A stretch of DNA of 59,483 bases from positions 1-59,483 of the forward strand of contig NZ_BCWP01000025.1 of NCBI RefSeq assembly GCF_001592265.1, written 5' to 3'. The notes below the pieces were generated by a model. It was given only the letters and a program-made list of their open reading frames with translations, was not told the DNA's origin and ran no database searches. Shown piece after piece: positions 15,898 through 25,448 of the stretch (positions are counted from its first letter, which is position 1; the number at the start of each line of letters is the position of its first letter). The position numbers and the translations under genes are program-made. The stretch comes from Curvibacter delicatus NBRC 14919 (GTDB taxonomy: Bacteria; Pseudomonadota; Gammaproteobacteria; Burkholderiales; Burkholderiaceae_C).

Positions 15898-17154
15898 ATG
15901 GCAGTTTTCGCGTGGCAAGGGCGCAATGCCCGGGGTGAGCTGGTCAAGGGCAACATGGATGCCGTGACTGAAGCAGTCGTGGCCGACCAGTTGCTGGCCA
16001 TCAACATCACGCCGGTTCATATTGAGGTGTCCGCTGGCGTGGCGAGTGGGGCGCACACAACGCATCGTTATGTTCAATCTCTGTGGTTGCGGCTGAGCGG
16101 TCAGGCCGTGACCAGTGAAGATGTCGAGCTTTTCTCGCGCCAGATGTATACCCTGGACAAGTCCGGTGTACCGATACTGCGGGCCTTCTCCGGCCTGGAG
16201 GCTTCCGCCACCAAGCCCGCCATGCAGGAGGTGCTGCGTGATGTTCGCGAGAGCCTGAGCCAGGGGAGGGAGCTTTCAGGCTCACTGGCACAGCATCCCA
16301 ACGTTTTTGGTGCGTTCTACATTGCCATGATCCGCGTGGGTGAAATGTCCGGCAAGCTGACGGAGGTGTATCTGCGGCTTTCCGAGCACTTGGCGTTCGA
16401 ACGTGACGTGCGTGATCGCATTCGTCAAGCCTTGCGCTATCCCGCTTTCGTACTGATCGCCATGTCGATTGCGCTGGTCATCCTGAATGTGTTCGTGCTT
16501 CCCGTGTTTGCCAAGGTGTTTTCCGGCTTCAATGCCGAATTGCCGTTGCTGACACGTGTGTTGCTGGTTTTTTCTGGCTGGATGCAGCAATGGTGGTTGG
16601 CCGTGGTGGGAGGCGCACTTGGCGCAGTCTTGGCTTGGCGTGCTTACCTTAAAACACCGAATGGTCGTTACCGCTGGGATCGGCGAAAGCTCCGCTTGCC
16701 CATGGTGGGGGGCATTGTCCTCAAGGCGACGCTAGCCCGTTTTGCCCGCAGCTTTGCCTTGTCCAGCCAAAGCGGCATGCCCTTGGTGCCGGCGCTGACG
16801 GTGGTTGCCAAGACGGTGGACAACGCCTACATTGGGAGTCGTATCGAGCAGATGCGCGACGGGATTGAGCGTGGCACCAGTATCGCCAATTGTGCTGCCA
16901 GTGTTGGCATTTTTACCCCGGTCGTCATGCAAATGATCACGGTGGGAGAAGAAACCGGGGAGCTGGATTCGATGCTGTTTGAAATCGCCGAAATGTACGA
17001 GCGCGAAGTGGATCAGAGCATCAAGAGCTTGTCGGCCGCCATTGAGCCTCTTTTGTTGGCGGTCATCTCGGCGCTGATGCTGGTACTTGCGCTGGGCATC
17101 TTCATGCCCTTGTGGAACATGGGGCAGGCTGCCATGGGGCGGCTGGGGGGCTGA
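15898..17154 (+). CDS. mshG: MSHA biogenesis inner-membrane platform protein (GspF/PilC type)
   Basis: The 418-aa protein has two T2SSF cytoplasmic helical domains, in the halves around residues 70-195 and 275-395, and three transmembrane segments (about 183-206, 221-247 and 383-408). It anchors the MshE motor in the inner membrane. Conserved GspF features include FSRQMYTLDKSGVPILRA and the GEETGELDSML element. It is tightly spaced after mshE and before the MshF-like gene. Confidence 0.95.
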   Translation: MAVFAWQGRNARGELVKGNMDAVTEAVVADQLLAINITPVHIEVSAGVASGAHTTHRYVQSLWLRLSGQAVTSEDVELFSRQMYTLDKSGVPILRAFSGLEASATKPAMQEVLRDVRESLSQGRELSGSLAQHPNVFGAFYIAMIRVGEMSGKLTEVYLRLSEHLAFERDVRDRIRQALRYPAFVLIAMSIALVILNVFVLPVFAKVFSGFNAELPLLTRVLLVFSGWMQQWWLAVVGGALGAVLAWRAYLKTPNGRYRWDRRKLRLPMVGGIVLKATLARFARSFALSSQSGMPLVPALTVVAKTVDNAYIGSRIEQMRDGIERGTSIANCAASVGIFTPVVMQMITVGEETGELDSMLFEIAEMYEREVDQSIKSLSAAIEPLLLAVISALMLVLALGIFMPLWNMGQAAMGRLGG

Positions 17155-17158
17155 AATC

Positions 17159-17686
17159 ATGAAGGCTAGCAGTTCCATGCTTACCCAAGTTCAGTTCAGT
17201 CTGGGACGTCATCTGGTGATGGCCTGCCTGGTGGCGGGCACGATGTCGGTGCTTGTGGTGAAATCCGGTCAGCGCGATTTTGGGGATGTGCAGGCCCAGG
17301 TGGAGGGGGCTGCCATCAAGACGAATCTGGGCGGTCTGCGAACTGCTTTTGCGATCGATTATCTGGCGCATCAAGTAGCAGCTTCTCATAGTGCCGGGTC
17401 GATACAACCGATGGCGGGGCAGCAGACCAACCCCTTTTTGTTATTGCATCGCATGCCTTCCAACTATGCCGGCGAAATGCGGGCAGCAGACGTGGCGAGT
17501 TTGCCGTCCGGCAGCTGGTTGTTTGATTCGACCTGCCCCTGCATTGCTTACCGGCCGTTGTACCCGGAATGGCTGAGCAGCCCGAGTGGCAACGGTGTTC
17601 TCTGGTTTGATGTCGTGGGTGCGCCCGGGCCGCTGCAACTGAGCCCGCGGGAAGCCTATGTCTGGAAAGGCGAGGCGTTGACTTGA
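17159..17686 (+). CDS. MshF-like single-pass membrane protein of the MSHA cluster
   Basis: This 175-aa protein has one N-terminal hydrophobic segment (about 20-37) and an extracytoplasmic domain with a CPC motif. Its place between mshG and the pilin gene is where mshF lies in Vibrio, and the general plan (TM helix, then a pilin-length domain, no clear prepilin G-F site) fits. Identity is inferred mainly from synteny. The ATG at 17159 begins 4 nt after the mshG stop. It may be an accessory of the motor-platform complex. Confidence 0.6.
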   Translation: MKASSSMLTQVQFSLGRHLVMACLVAGTMSVLVVKSGQRDFGDVQAQVEGAAIKTNLGGLRTAFAIDYLAHQVAASHSAGSIQPMAGQQTNPFLLLHRMPSNYAGEMRAADVASLPSGSWLFDSTCPCIAYRPLYPEWLSSPSGNGVLWFDVVGAPGPLQLSPREAYVWKGEALT

Positions 17687-17880
17687 GCACGAATTGCCAT
17701 CAAGATGTTGCCTCAAATGCACAGGATATCAAGTGTTTGATGGACGATTGACGGCGTGGCTTGCTATCAAAATCGAAGCTGCTACCATTTGCAACGTTAT
17801 TCCTATGCCGCCACCTTCAGAATTTTGATGAAGACACGCTTAGGGAACATGCTGGTTGATATTTTTAAAAGGTTGGGCAT
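17687..17880. other. Gene-free leader upstream of mshA
   Basis: This 194-nt stretch separates the motor genes from the pilin gene and probably carries a pilin promoter. I could not find a convincing sigma-70 or sigma-54 pair. It contains one degenerate copy of the GCTAT-N7-ATAGC element (17763-17779). Confidence 0.5.
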
Positions 17881-18267
17881 ATGAAACAACAACGCGGTTT
17901 TACCCTGATTGAACTGGTGATGGTGATCGTGATCCTCGGTATTCTGGCCGCCGTGGCGATCCCGAGGTTTGTTGACTTGAGAACGGATGCCGCTGTGGCA
18001 GCAACCCAAGGTGTTGCTGGTGCCTTGTCGTCCGGGAGCGCCATCAATTACGCGCAATTCACTGCAAAGGGGACGGCAACCTCAGTTCAGAATTGCACCG
18101 ATGCGGCGGCTTTGTTGCAGGGGGGGGTATTGCCTTCAGGCTATGCCATTACCTCTGCGGCCTTGAGCCCGCTTACCACCGGTAGCGTGACGACCACCTG
18201 CGAAGTTGCGAAGACATCGAATCCGACCGCGACGGTAACTTTCACCGCCATTGCTGTTGCACCTTGA
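17881..18267 (+). CDS. mshA: Type IV pilin, MshA-like major pilin
   Basis: The product is 128 aa. A short basic leader (MKQQRG) is followed by the type III prepilin site G-FTLIELVMVI and a hydrophobic helix to about residue 27, ending AIPRFVDL as in MshA-type pilins. A pair of cysteines in the globular part could form the C-terminal disulfide loop. Its separate leader region and place ahead of the minor pilins suggest it is the major subunit. AAAAGG precedes the ATG. Confidence 0.9.
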   Translation: MKQQRGFTLIELVMVIVILGILAAVAIPRFVDLRTDAAVAATQGVAGALSSGSAINYAQFTAKGTATSVQNCTDAAALLQGGVLPSGYAITSAALSPLTTGSVTTTCEVAKTSNPTATVTFTAIAVAP

Positions 18268-18304
18268 ACCAGCGGGCGTCTGGCGTTCAGTCTATTGACT
18301 TGAT

Positions 18305-18793
18305 GTGTACAGGAACGCGGGTAAGAAAATTTCACGTCGGACACTAAAAGTTCGAGAGGTGGGCTTCACCCTGATCGAATTGATCATGGTGATCTTGTTG
18401 GTTGGAGTGCTGGCTGTCTTTGCTGCGCCTCGTCTGCTCAATTCGACTGATTTCAATGCGCGAGGGTTTCATGATGAAACCCTCGCGTTTTTGCGTTATG
18501 CGCAGAAAACGGCCATTGCGCAGCGACGCACGGTCTGCGTGACGTTCACGCTCAGCAGTGCCGTGCTGAAAGTCGACAACGACGGCACAGCAGGTTGCGA
18601 GGCCAATCTGGTCGGCCCCCGGGGCGATTCACCCGGCACCATCACGGCTCGAAGCGGTGTGAGCTATAGCAGCTTGCCGACGACGGTCAGCTTCGATGCC
18701 CTGGGCCAGCCTGGCGCGGCCCAGACCCTTCAAGTGCAGGGCGTGGCGCGCAGTATCACGGTTGAGGCCGGCACCGGCTATGTTCATGAGTAA
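18305..18793 (+). CDS. mshC: MSHA minor pseudopilin MshC (GspH type)
   Basis: This protein of about 162 aa has the prepilin motif VG-FTLIELIMVILLVGVLAV and a GspH-like region (HDETLAFLRYAQKTAIAQRR, then a VCVTF strand). The start is uncertain: the GTG at 18305 gives a 20-residue leader but has no visible ribosome-binding site, and a GTG at 18358 would give a two-residue leader. The 3' end overlaps mshD by 8 nt. It is probably part of the pilus tip or initiation complex. Confidence 0.85.
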   Translation: MYRNAGKKISRRTLKVREVGFTLIELIMVILLVGVLAVFAAPRLLNSTDFNARGFHDETLAFLRYAQKTAIAQRRTVCVTFTLSSAVLKVDNDGTAGCEANLVGPRGDSPGTITARSGVSYSSLPTTVSFDALGQPGAAQTLQVQGVARSITVEAGTGYVHE

Positions 18794-19223
18794 GGGTTTT
18801 CGACGTCAGGGTGGTTTTACCCTGGTCGAACTGGTGATCTTCATCGTCATTGTTTCGGTGGGCATAGCGGGCATCCTGTTGGTCATGAACACGGTGGTGG
18901 CGTCCAGCGCCGACCCCATGGTGCGCAAGCAGGCGCTGGCGTTGGCAGACTCCATCCTGGAGGAGATCCTGCAGAAAGACTATGCCGATCCCGATGGCAC
19001 GTCCGGCGAAACCACCCGGACTACCTTTGACGACGTGGACGATTACAACGGCAAGACCAACTCGACCTTTACGGACTTGCCCGCTTCACTTGCCTCCTAC
19101 CTGATCACCATCGTGGTGGATGCTCCCGCGCCGCTGAATGGTGTCACTGTCAAGCGGGTCCGGGTGACGGTGAGTCGTGGTGCAGAAAGCATCACGCTGA
19201 CGGGCTATCGGGGAAATTACTAG
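18786..19223 (+). CDS. mshD: MSHA minor pseudopilin MshD (GspI/PilV type)
   Basis: The product is 145 aa. The leader MSKGFRRQGG is followed by FTLVELVIFIVIVSVGIAG, a PilV/GspI-type prepilin helix, then QALALADSILEEILQKDYAD, which is typical of this subgroup. The ATG at 18786 overlaps the mshC end. It is followed by mshO after 2 nt, so the minor pilins form one translationally packed unit. Confidence 0.9.
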   Translation: MSKGFRRQGGFTLVELVIFIVIVSVGIAGILLVMNTVVASSADPMVRKQALALADSILEEILQKDYADPDGTSGETTRTTFDDVDDYNGKTNSTFTDLPASLASYLITIVVDAPAPLNGVTVKRVRVTVSRGAESITLTGYRGNY

Positions 19224-19225
19224 CC

Positions 19226-20098
19226 ATGGTCAAGCCCCGGTCAACAGGTGAGAATGGTTTTACCCTGGTCGAGATGGTGATGGTGATCACCATCATTGGC
19301 ATCATTGGTGCCATTGTCGCGGTGTTCATCAAGGCGCCGATCGATGCCTACTTCGATTCAGCACGGCGAGCGGCTCTGACCGATGTGGCCGATACGGCCG
19401 TACGCCGCATGGCACGTGATCTGCGCAAGGCCCTGCCCAACAGCGTGCGCAACCCCAATGACCAGTGCATCGAATTCATCCCGACAAAAACCGGCGGACG
19501 TTACCGCACGGGGGGAGACAGCAGCGGCGGCGGCAACCCCCTGGATTTTTCGGCGGCCGATACCGGCTTCAACATGCTGGGGCTCAACAGTGCCTTGCCG
19601 GCCAACCAGCAGATCGCCGCCAATGACGTGGTCGTGGTGTACAACCTGGGCATTCCCGGCTCGGATGCCTATGTCAGTACCGGCGGCAGCATCAATACGG
19701 CCGCCGTGACCAGCGTGGTCAGTGGCACCGGCACTTTGGGGAATGAGACCTACATCGGCATCACGTCCCGTCAGTTTCCTCTGCCCTCGGGCAGCAACCG
19801 TTTCCATGTCGTTCCTGGAGGGGAGAAGATTGTGTCTTTCCTCTGTTCTGGCGGCACGCTCTGGCGCAAGGCAAACTACGCCTATCCCACCTCGATTGCC
19901 GACACCGCAGCGTGTTCCACGTCAATTGCCGGTGGCGGTACGATTGCCAGACTGGCAAACAATGCCACGTGCACATTCGTCTACAACGGCTCGGATTTGC
20001 AGCGCAACGGTCTGGTGCAAATGACACTCTCGTTGACGGATGCCAGTGGTGAAACGGTCAGCCTGTACCACGAGGTTCATGTGGACAATTCGCCATGA
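19226..20098 (+). CDS. mshO: MSHA minor pseudopilin MshO (GspJ/PilW type)
   Basis: The product is 290 aa. The prepilin site NG-FTLVEMVMVITIIGIIGAIV is followed by VFIKAPIDAYFDSARRAALTD, matching MshO, and by a large globular domain with several Cys (FLCSGG, TAACSTS, TCTF). As the largest minor pilin after MshQ it may cap the pilus-tip complex. Its stop overlaps the mshP start by 4 nt. Confidence 0.9.
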   Translation: MVKPRSTGENGFTLVEMVMVITIIGIIGAIVAVFIKAPIDAYFDSARRAALTDVADTAVRRMARDLRKALPNSVRNPNDQCIEFIPTKTGGRYRTGGDSSGGGNPLDFSAADTGFNMLGLNSALPANQQIAANDVVVVYNLGIPGSDAYVSTGGSINTAAVTSVVSGTGTLGNETYIGITSRQFPLPSGSNRFHVVPGGEKIVSFLCSGGTLWRKANYAYPTSIADTAACSTSIAGGGTIARLANNATCTFVYNGSDLQRNGLVQMTLSLTDASGETVSLYHEVHVDNSP

Positions 20099-20502
20099 AG
20101 AAGCTTCCATTTCAATCGCGTGGTGTCGCCGTGATCTCGGCGATTTTCCTGCTGGTGGTGCTGGCGGCGCTGGGCGCGTTCATGGTCACCTTCTCCAACA
20201 CCCAGCAACTGACCTCGGCGCAGGATGTGCGGGGCACGCAGGCCTACTGGGCAGCACGCGCCGGGATCGACTGGGCGATTCCGCAGGTCATTGCCAGCGG
20301 CAGCTGTCCGACGGCCACACCGACTTTTACGGTCAACAATTTTTCGGTCGAGACCAGCTGCGGCACGTCCAGTTTCAATGATGGTGTGGCGCTGACCCTG
20401 ATCAGAGTCACCGCATTGGCTTGCCAGCCCGGGCCTTGTGGCGCTGGTGTTGGGAGTCTCTCTTATGTGGAGCGCAGTCTGTCTCTGACGGTGGAAAAAT
20501 GA
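20095..20502 (+). CDS. mshP: MSHA biogenesis protein MshP (PilX/GspK-like)
   Basis: The product is 135 aa. The N-terminus is SRGVAVISAIFLLVVLAALGAFMV, a PilX-like helix with a weak prepilin motif, then QDVRGTQAYWAARAGIDWAI, the hallmark of MshP/PilX. Start and stop overlap mshO and mshQ by 4 nt each (ATGA), showing tight coupling. Confidence 0.9.
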   Translation: MKKLPFQSRGVAVISAIFLLVVLAALGAFMVTFSNTQQLTSAQDVRGTQAYWAARAGIDWAIPQVIASGSCPTATPTFTVNNFSVETSCGTSSFNDGVALTLIRVTALACQPGPCGAGVGSLSYVERSLSLTVEK

Positions 20503-23500
20503 GCTGGCTCTATCTCGCTTTACGCTACTGTCTGTGCCGCAAGCCTGGGCGTGACATGGCCCGGCAGGGCCTGTCGATTTTGCTGGTGCTGGCGCTGACT
20601 TGGGTGCCGCTGTCGGCCCATGCGGCCCGTACCGTCACTTCGGCAACGCTCAACGGCGCCTCCAGCGTGACGGTGACGCCCGGCACCAGCATCACCGCAG
20701 TCGTCAATGTGACGACCGATGGCAGTGGCTCGAATGCCCGGTGGTGGTCTACCGGCTGGTACATCGGCACCTCGCCGCCCGGCAGCGTGACCTGTGTCAA
20801 CCACACCAACTACTCAGGTGCGGGGACCTACAGCGAAACCTTTTCCGTCACGGCCCCCGCGACGACGGGGACCTACAACGCTTACTTCATCGCCTACAAC
20901 GACGATGCCTGCAGCAGCGGCGCCAGTGCAACGTACACCATGACCTCTGCGGTGGTGGTAATCAGCGGACCGTCGCCGCCGACGGCCACCACGGGCGCAG
21001 CGACCGCTGTGACGGCCTGGACGGCGACCTTGAATGGAACGGTCAGCAGCAATGCGGCGACGACCACGGTCAGCTTTCAGTACGGGCTGACCACCGCTTA
21101 TGGCGAAACCATCACGGCCAGCCAGAGCCCGCTGGGAGCCGGTGCCACGGGGGCCGCGGTCTCGGCCGACCTCGAAAGCCTGAATTGCAACAGCACCTTC
21201 TACTACCGGGTGGCGGCGACCAACAGTCAGGGCACCACCTATGGCAGTGGCGGCTCATTTACCACCGGCGCGTGCGCGGCACCTTACCCGGCCACCGCCT
21301 GCGCTGCCACCCGGTTTGGCGAAGATCTGACGTGCAGTGCAGCCGATATCGGCGTCAGCAGCATCGCCCTGGCGCCGGGTTCGATTTCGTCTTGCGTCAG
21401 CGGCAGCAACGTGACCGTGGATCTGGATGTCACGATCAATTTTTCTTCCCCGGATCGCTATGACGTCGGCATCTTCATTGCGAACGACGGTAAGTTGCCA
21501 ACGCTGCTGTCGGCCAGTGGGGGAGCGTCGAGCTGCTCGGTGGCGGTGCTGCCGACAACCTCGCCCTTTCTGGATCTTGATGGCGTGCCACAGGGGACCA
21601 CGGATACTTGCGGTGATGGCAACAGCAGCATCAATGGCGGCACCGGCAGTGGCGTGCGCCGCATGACGGGCGTGACCCTGCCGTGCTACGCCAATGCCAC
21701 AAGCGGCGGGCAGCTGTACGTGCCCTACACGCTCAGCTGGGACAGCCAGCGCAGCCCGATCGGCAGTCTGTGCACCTCCAATCTCTACCCGGTGCCCAAA
21801 GGCAAGAGCAAATGCAATGTTCCAGCGAGCACGGTCGCTGTGGGGGTGGTGGTGTTGCCGGCGATCAGCAAGACCGATGGCCGCAGCACCATTGCCCCGG
21901 GGGCCAACACCACCTACACGGTGGTCATCAACAACAATTCCGGTGGCACGCTACAGAACATGGTGTTCAAGGACCCCGCCGTGGCCAATCTGACGGTGAA
22001 CAGTGTCAGCTGCTCGGCCGCGAATGGCGCCGTCTGTCCTTCGGCAACGGTGTCGGCCCTGCAGGGCAGCGGTGTCTCGATTCCCTCGGCCAACCTGCCC
22101 AACAACAGCAGCCTGATCTTCACGCTGGATGCCACGGTGTCCGGCGGCATTGCGCTGGGCAGCCACCTCATCAACACCGCCAGCGTATCGATCGGCACAG
22201 CCACAGCATCGGCCAGCGATGACAACCTGATTGCCCTGACGCCAGCTGCCGTCAAGTCATTTGCCCCCGCTACCATCACCGCGGGTGCGTCGTCCGTCCT
22301 GACCCTGACCCTGAGCAACCCCACGGCGTCCGCAGTGACCAGTGTGGCGTTCACCGATACCTACCCGTCGGGGCTGCTCAACACCGCCAGCGCCAACCCA
22401 GTCAGCACCTGCGGTGGTACCGTGACAGCTGCCAACAATGGCAATACGCTTTCCTTGAGCGGAGGGGCGATTCCAGCCTCCAGCAGCTGCACGGTCACGG
22501 TCAATGTCACCGCGGCCAGCACCGGCAGTTACCTCAACAGCACCGGCATCATCTCCACCAGTGCGGGTGACATCGGCACCGCTTCAGGTCTGCTGGTCGT
22601 CAATGCGCCGGTATTCGGCGCCTTCAATGCCTGTGATACGGCGGCTGCGCCGAATGCGACCTGTACCAGCAGCACGACAGTGACCAACAGCCACATCACG
22701 ACCAAGGTTGCCGGCACATCATTCAGCCTTGACCTGGTGGCCCTGAACGCGGGGGGCAATCGCAGCACCAGCTACAACAACACGGTCCAGGTGCAGTTGC
22801 TCGATGCCAGCAACAACAGTTCGGCGCTGGATGCCAACAATTGCCGCAGCAGCTGGACCGTCATTGCCACCTTGAGCCCGAATCCGTCCTTCTCGCCGGC
22901 GAACAACGGCTTGATCACCGTGGGGCCGTTTGTCGTGGCGGAGGCATACCGCAATGTCAGGGTGCGCGTGAGCAATGTGGGTGGCTCCACGGCCATCGGT
23001 TGCTCCACTGACAACTTTGCCATCCGGCCCAGCGATTTCCTGGTGGTGCCAACCGATGCCGACATGGCGACCGCAGGCACGACCCGCTCCTTGACGAATG
23101 TGGGGGCCACAGGCGGCGTTCTTCACAAGGCAGGCCAGGTTTTCACCGTGACGCTGACGGCCAGGAATTCGGTCGGCGCCACCACCGCCAATTACAGCGG
23201 GACGGTTGTCCCGGTTGTGGCCGCCTGCAGCGGAACGGCCTGTCCTGCGACACTGGGTTCTTTTGTTCTCGGGGGAAGTGGTTTTACCGCGGGGGTGCTG
23301 GTGTCAAACGCGGCGACCTACAGCGAAGTGGGTTCCTTCAGCCTGACGATGCAGGACCAGGACTTCGCAGCCGTGGATGCGCCCGATACGGCGGCCAGCT
23401 GTGCCGGGCGCTATATTTGCGGCACCGGCGACGTCGGCCGCTTCATTCCCGACCGACTGACGATATCAAGCCCTGTTCTGACAGCGGCCTGCACGGTATC

Positions 23501-24341
23501 CTCACCGTTCACCTATTTCGGCCAGGACGGGTTCGTGACGGCCTTCACGCTGACCGCCCAGAATGCCTCTGGTGCCACCACCACCAACTACACCGGGACG
23601 TTGGCGAAATTCAACCTTGCCAGCTACACCGCCTATGGCTTCAGTGCCGCGACGCTGCCTGCGGGAACCAGTCTGATGGGGAGTGCCACCGCACCGTCTG
23701 GAACCTGGGCCAACGGTGTCGCCAGCGTGTCGGCCAAGCACCTCGTCACCCGAACCAGTCTGCCTGTGGCGGAAACCCTGCTGACGGTCAGCGCCGCGCC
23801 GACCGATGGCGAGGTGCCGGCCGGTACGGCGGTCGCTGTCGGCGCGGCGACGACATTGCGCTACGGTCGCTTGCGCCTGTTCAACGCCTACGGTTCCGAG
23901 CGCATTGCCTTGCCCATGACCTGGGAGACGCAGTACTGGAACGGCCAGGCTTTTATCCGCCATACGCAGGACAGCTGCACCGTTCTCGGTGCGGCCAATA
24001 TCGCGCTGGACAATTACCAGAGTCCGCCCAAGGCGGTGCCGCCGCTGCTGAGCAGCAGCAACCTGAGCACGGTGACGGTAGGGGCCATCAGCGCGGGGCG
24101 GGGCACCATCACGCTGGCGCCGACGGCCTATGCCACGGGCAGTGTGGACTTGGTGGTCAACCTGGGCAGCGCGGGCTCGCCCAGCAACTGTGCCGGCTTG
24201 TCCAACGGCAGTTCAAGCTCGGCTGGACTGGCTTATTTGAGCGGCCAGTGGTGCGGCACCGCCAACGACCGCAACCCGACCGCGCGAGCCAGTTTTGGGG
24301 TCTACAAGTCGCCCCTGATCTACCGGCGCGAGAACTATTGA
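20499..24341 (+). CDS. mshQ: MSHA biogenesis protein MshQ, large exported multidomain adhesin-like protein
   Basis: The product is 1280 aa. A signal peptide ends in AHA-ART near residue 43. In order there are a beta-rich N-terminal region, a fibronectin-like VSFQYGLTTAYG module (about 190-250), a cadherin-like stretch with SPDRYDVGIFIAND, two DUF11-type repeats (starting about 472 and 585, the second with KSFAPATITAGASS), and a C-terminal MshQ-type domain (DUF6701) with DFLVVPTD and LRLFNAYGSERIALPM. It is rich in Thr, Ser, Gly and Ala and has many paired cysteines, as expected for a surface protein. It is the presumed tip adhesin of the pilus. It starts inside the mshP stop (ATGA). Confidence 0.9.
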   Translation: MSWLYLALRYCLCRKPGRDMARQGLSILLVLALTWVPLSAHAARTVTSATLNGASSVTVTPGTSITAVVNVTTDGSGSNARWWSTGWYIGTSPPGSVTCVNHTNYSGAGTYSETFSVTAPATTGTYNAYFIAYNDDACSSGASATYTMTSAVVVISGPSPPTATTGAATAVTAWTATLNGTVSSNAATTTVSFQYGLTTAYGETITASQSPLGAGATGAAVSADLESLNCNSTFYYRVAATNSQGTTYGSGGSFTTGACAAPYPATACAATRFGEDLTCSAADIGVSSIALAPGSISSCVSGSNVTVDLDVTINFSSPDRYDVGIFIANDGKLPTLLSASGGASSCSVAVLPTTSPFLDLDGVPQGTTDTCGDGNSSINGGTGSGVRRMTGVTLPCYANATSGGQLYVPYTLSWDSQRSPIGSLCTSNLYPVPKGKSKCNVPASTVAVGVVVLPAISKTDGRSTIAPGANTTYTVVINNNSGGTLQNMVFKDPAVANLTVNSVSCSAANGAVCPSATVSALQGSGVSIPSANLPNNSSLIFTLDATVSGGIALGSHLINTASVSIGTATASASDDNLIALTPAAVKSFAPATITAGASSVLTLTLSNPTASAVTSVAFTDTYPSGLLNTASANPVSTCGGTVTAANNGNTLSLSGGAIPASSSCTVTVNVTAASTGSYLNSTGIISTSAGDIGTASGLLVVNAPVFGAFNACDTAAAPNATCTSSTTVTNSHITTKVAGTSFSLDLVALNAGGNRSTSYNNTVQVQLLDASNNSSALDANNCRSSWTVIATLSPNPSFSPANNGLITVGPFVVAEAYRNVRVRVSNVGGSTAIGCSTDNFAIRPSDFLVVPTDADMATAGTTRSLTNVGATGGVLHKAGQVFTVTLTARNSVGATTANYSGTVVPVVAACSGTACPATLGSFVLGGSGFTAGVLVSNAATYSEVGSFSLTMQDQDFAAVDAPDTAASCAGRYICGTGDVGRFIPDRLTISSPVLTAACTVSSPFTYFGQDGFVTAFTLTAQNASGATTTNYTGTLAKFNLASYTAYGFSAATLPAGTSLMGSATAPSGTWANGVASVSAKHLVTRTSLPVAETLLTVSAAPTDGEVPAGTAVAVGAATTLRYGRLRLFNAYGSERIALPMTWETQYWNGQAFIRHTQDSCTVLGAANIALDNYQSPPKAVPPLLSSSNLSTVTVGAISAGRGTITLAPTAYATGSVDLVVNLGSAGSPSNCAGLSNGSSSSAGLAYLSGQWCGTANDRNPTARASFGVYKSPLIYRRENY

Positions 24342-24477
24342 GGCAAATGGCCCAAATCTTCATGGACAATGGACGTTCAATGGTGCCGTGCGGGAAAGCC
24401 TGCATGGTGGTGCGGTTGATCTCCCCGGAAAATCAAGGCTCCGTTTTGATGAAACTTCAAGTAGGCATGGATTGCTG

Positions 24478-25443
24478 ATGCGTTGGCCCTGGAAACGTCG
24501 TAAGCAGAGCGACTCGTTTGTCGTGTCATGGTCAGGGCAGACCTTGGCCTATGTGCGTGCCCGTTTGCGCCAGGACGGCTTGTATGAAGTGCTGCAATTC
24601 GGCGTGGAGCGCCAGGGTCCCGACAGCAACGAGGACTTCATCAGGCGGCTGCAGGGGCTGGGGCTCAAAGGGTTTGATGCGCATGTCATGTTGCGCCCTG
24701 AGCAATACCAGGTGCTGCAGATTGATGCGCCGGCCGTAGCGCCGGAAGAAATGCGTGCAGCGGCACGGTGGCAGATTCGCGACATGGTGGACATGCACAT
24801 GGACGACATCACGCTGGATGTGATGCGTGTCGGCGCTGACCGGGGCGGGGCGCCAGGGCAACTGTTTGTGGTGGTTGCCGGCAACGCCGTATTGGCCGAG
24901 GTACTGCGCCTGGGGCAAGCCCTGCAGTGGGAGGTGCCGGTGGTGGATATCCAGGAAACCGCGCAGCGCAACTTGCAGACGCTGGTGGCGCGACGGGATG
25001 GACGGGTGGAGTCTGCCAATGCCGCGCTGATGATGCTCAATGAACACCAGGCCTTGCTCACGGTCGCTGCCAACGGAGAGCTGTTCTACACGCGACGCAT
25101 CGATCTGGCTCCCGACTTCATGGACAAGCCCTGGCAACCCAACGAGACAGGTGACTATGTTGTCGATGACGACATCGCGCAGCGTTTTCTGGTCGAGATC
25201 CAGCGTTCACTGGATGTGTGGGACCGCACCTGGTCCGATTTACCGCTCGATGGCTTGTGGGTCGAGGCGGGTGGGCGCACCGGGGAAATGGCTGCCTGGC
25301 TGAGCAAGCAGTTGGGTTTTTCTGTCAGGCCCATGAACCTGGACTCGTTTTTCCCAGGTCTTGATGACGGCTCGGCACACGCACGATCGCAGTGTCTGCC
25401 GTTGCTGGGTGTTCTGCTTCGCACCGAAGACCGCGATATCTGA
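24478..25443 (+). CDS. mshI: MSHA biogenesis protein MshI (PilM-like)
   Basis: This 321-aa soluble protein of the actin-like PilM/MshI type forms the cytoplasmic ring that joins the PilN-like protein. The N-terminus is MRWPWKRR and the body includes DSFVVSWSGQTLAYV and a conserved RWQIRDMVDM region. It follows mshQ after a 136-nt gap, a possible internal promoter. The next gene starts 5 nt after its stop. Confidence 0.88.
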   Translation: MRWPWKRRKQSDSFVVSWSGQTLAYVRARLRQDGLYEVLQFGVERQGPDSNEDFIRRLQGLGLKGFDAHVMLRPEQYQVLQIDAPAVAPEEMRAAARWQIRDMVDMHMDDITLDVMRVGADRGGAPGQLFVVVAGNAVLAEVLRLGQALQWEVPVVDIQETAQRNLQTLVARRDGRVESANAALMMLNEHQALLTVAANGELFYTRRIDLAPDFMDKPWQPNETGDYVVDDDIAQRFLVEIQRSLDVWDRTWSDLPLDGLWVEAGGRTGEMAAWLSKQLGFSVRPMNLDSFFPGLDDGSAHARSQCLPLLGVLLRTEDRDI

Positions 25444-25448
25444 CAGCC

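Noticed and set aside
20600-21463. Alternative long frame inside mshQ
   Set aside because: A low-complexity Gln/His/Arg-rich shadow caused by the Thr/Ser/Gly-rich repeats of mshQ.
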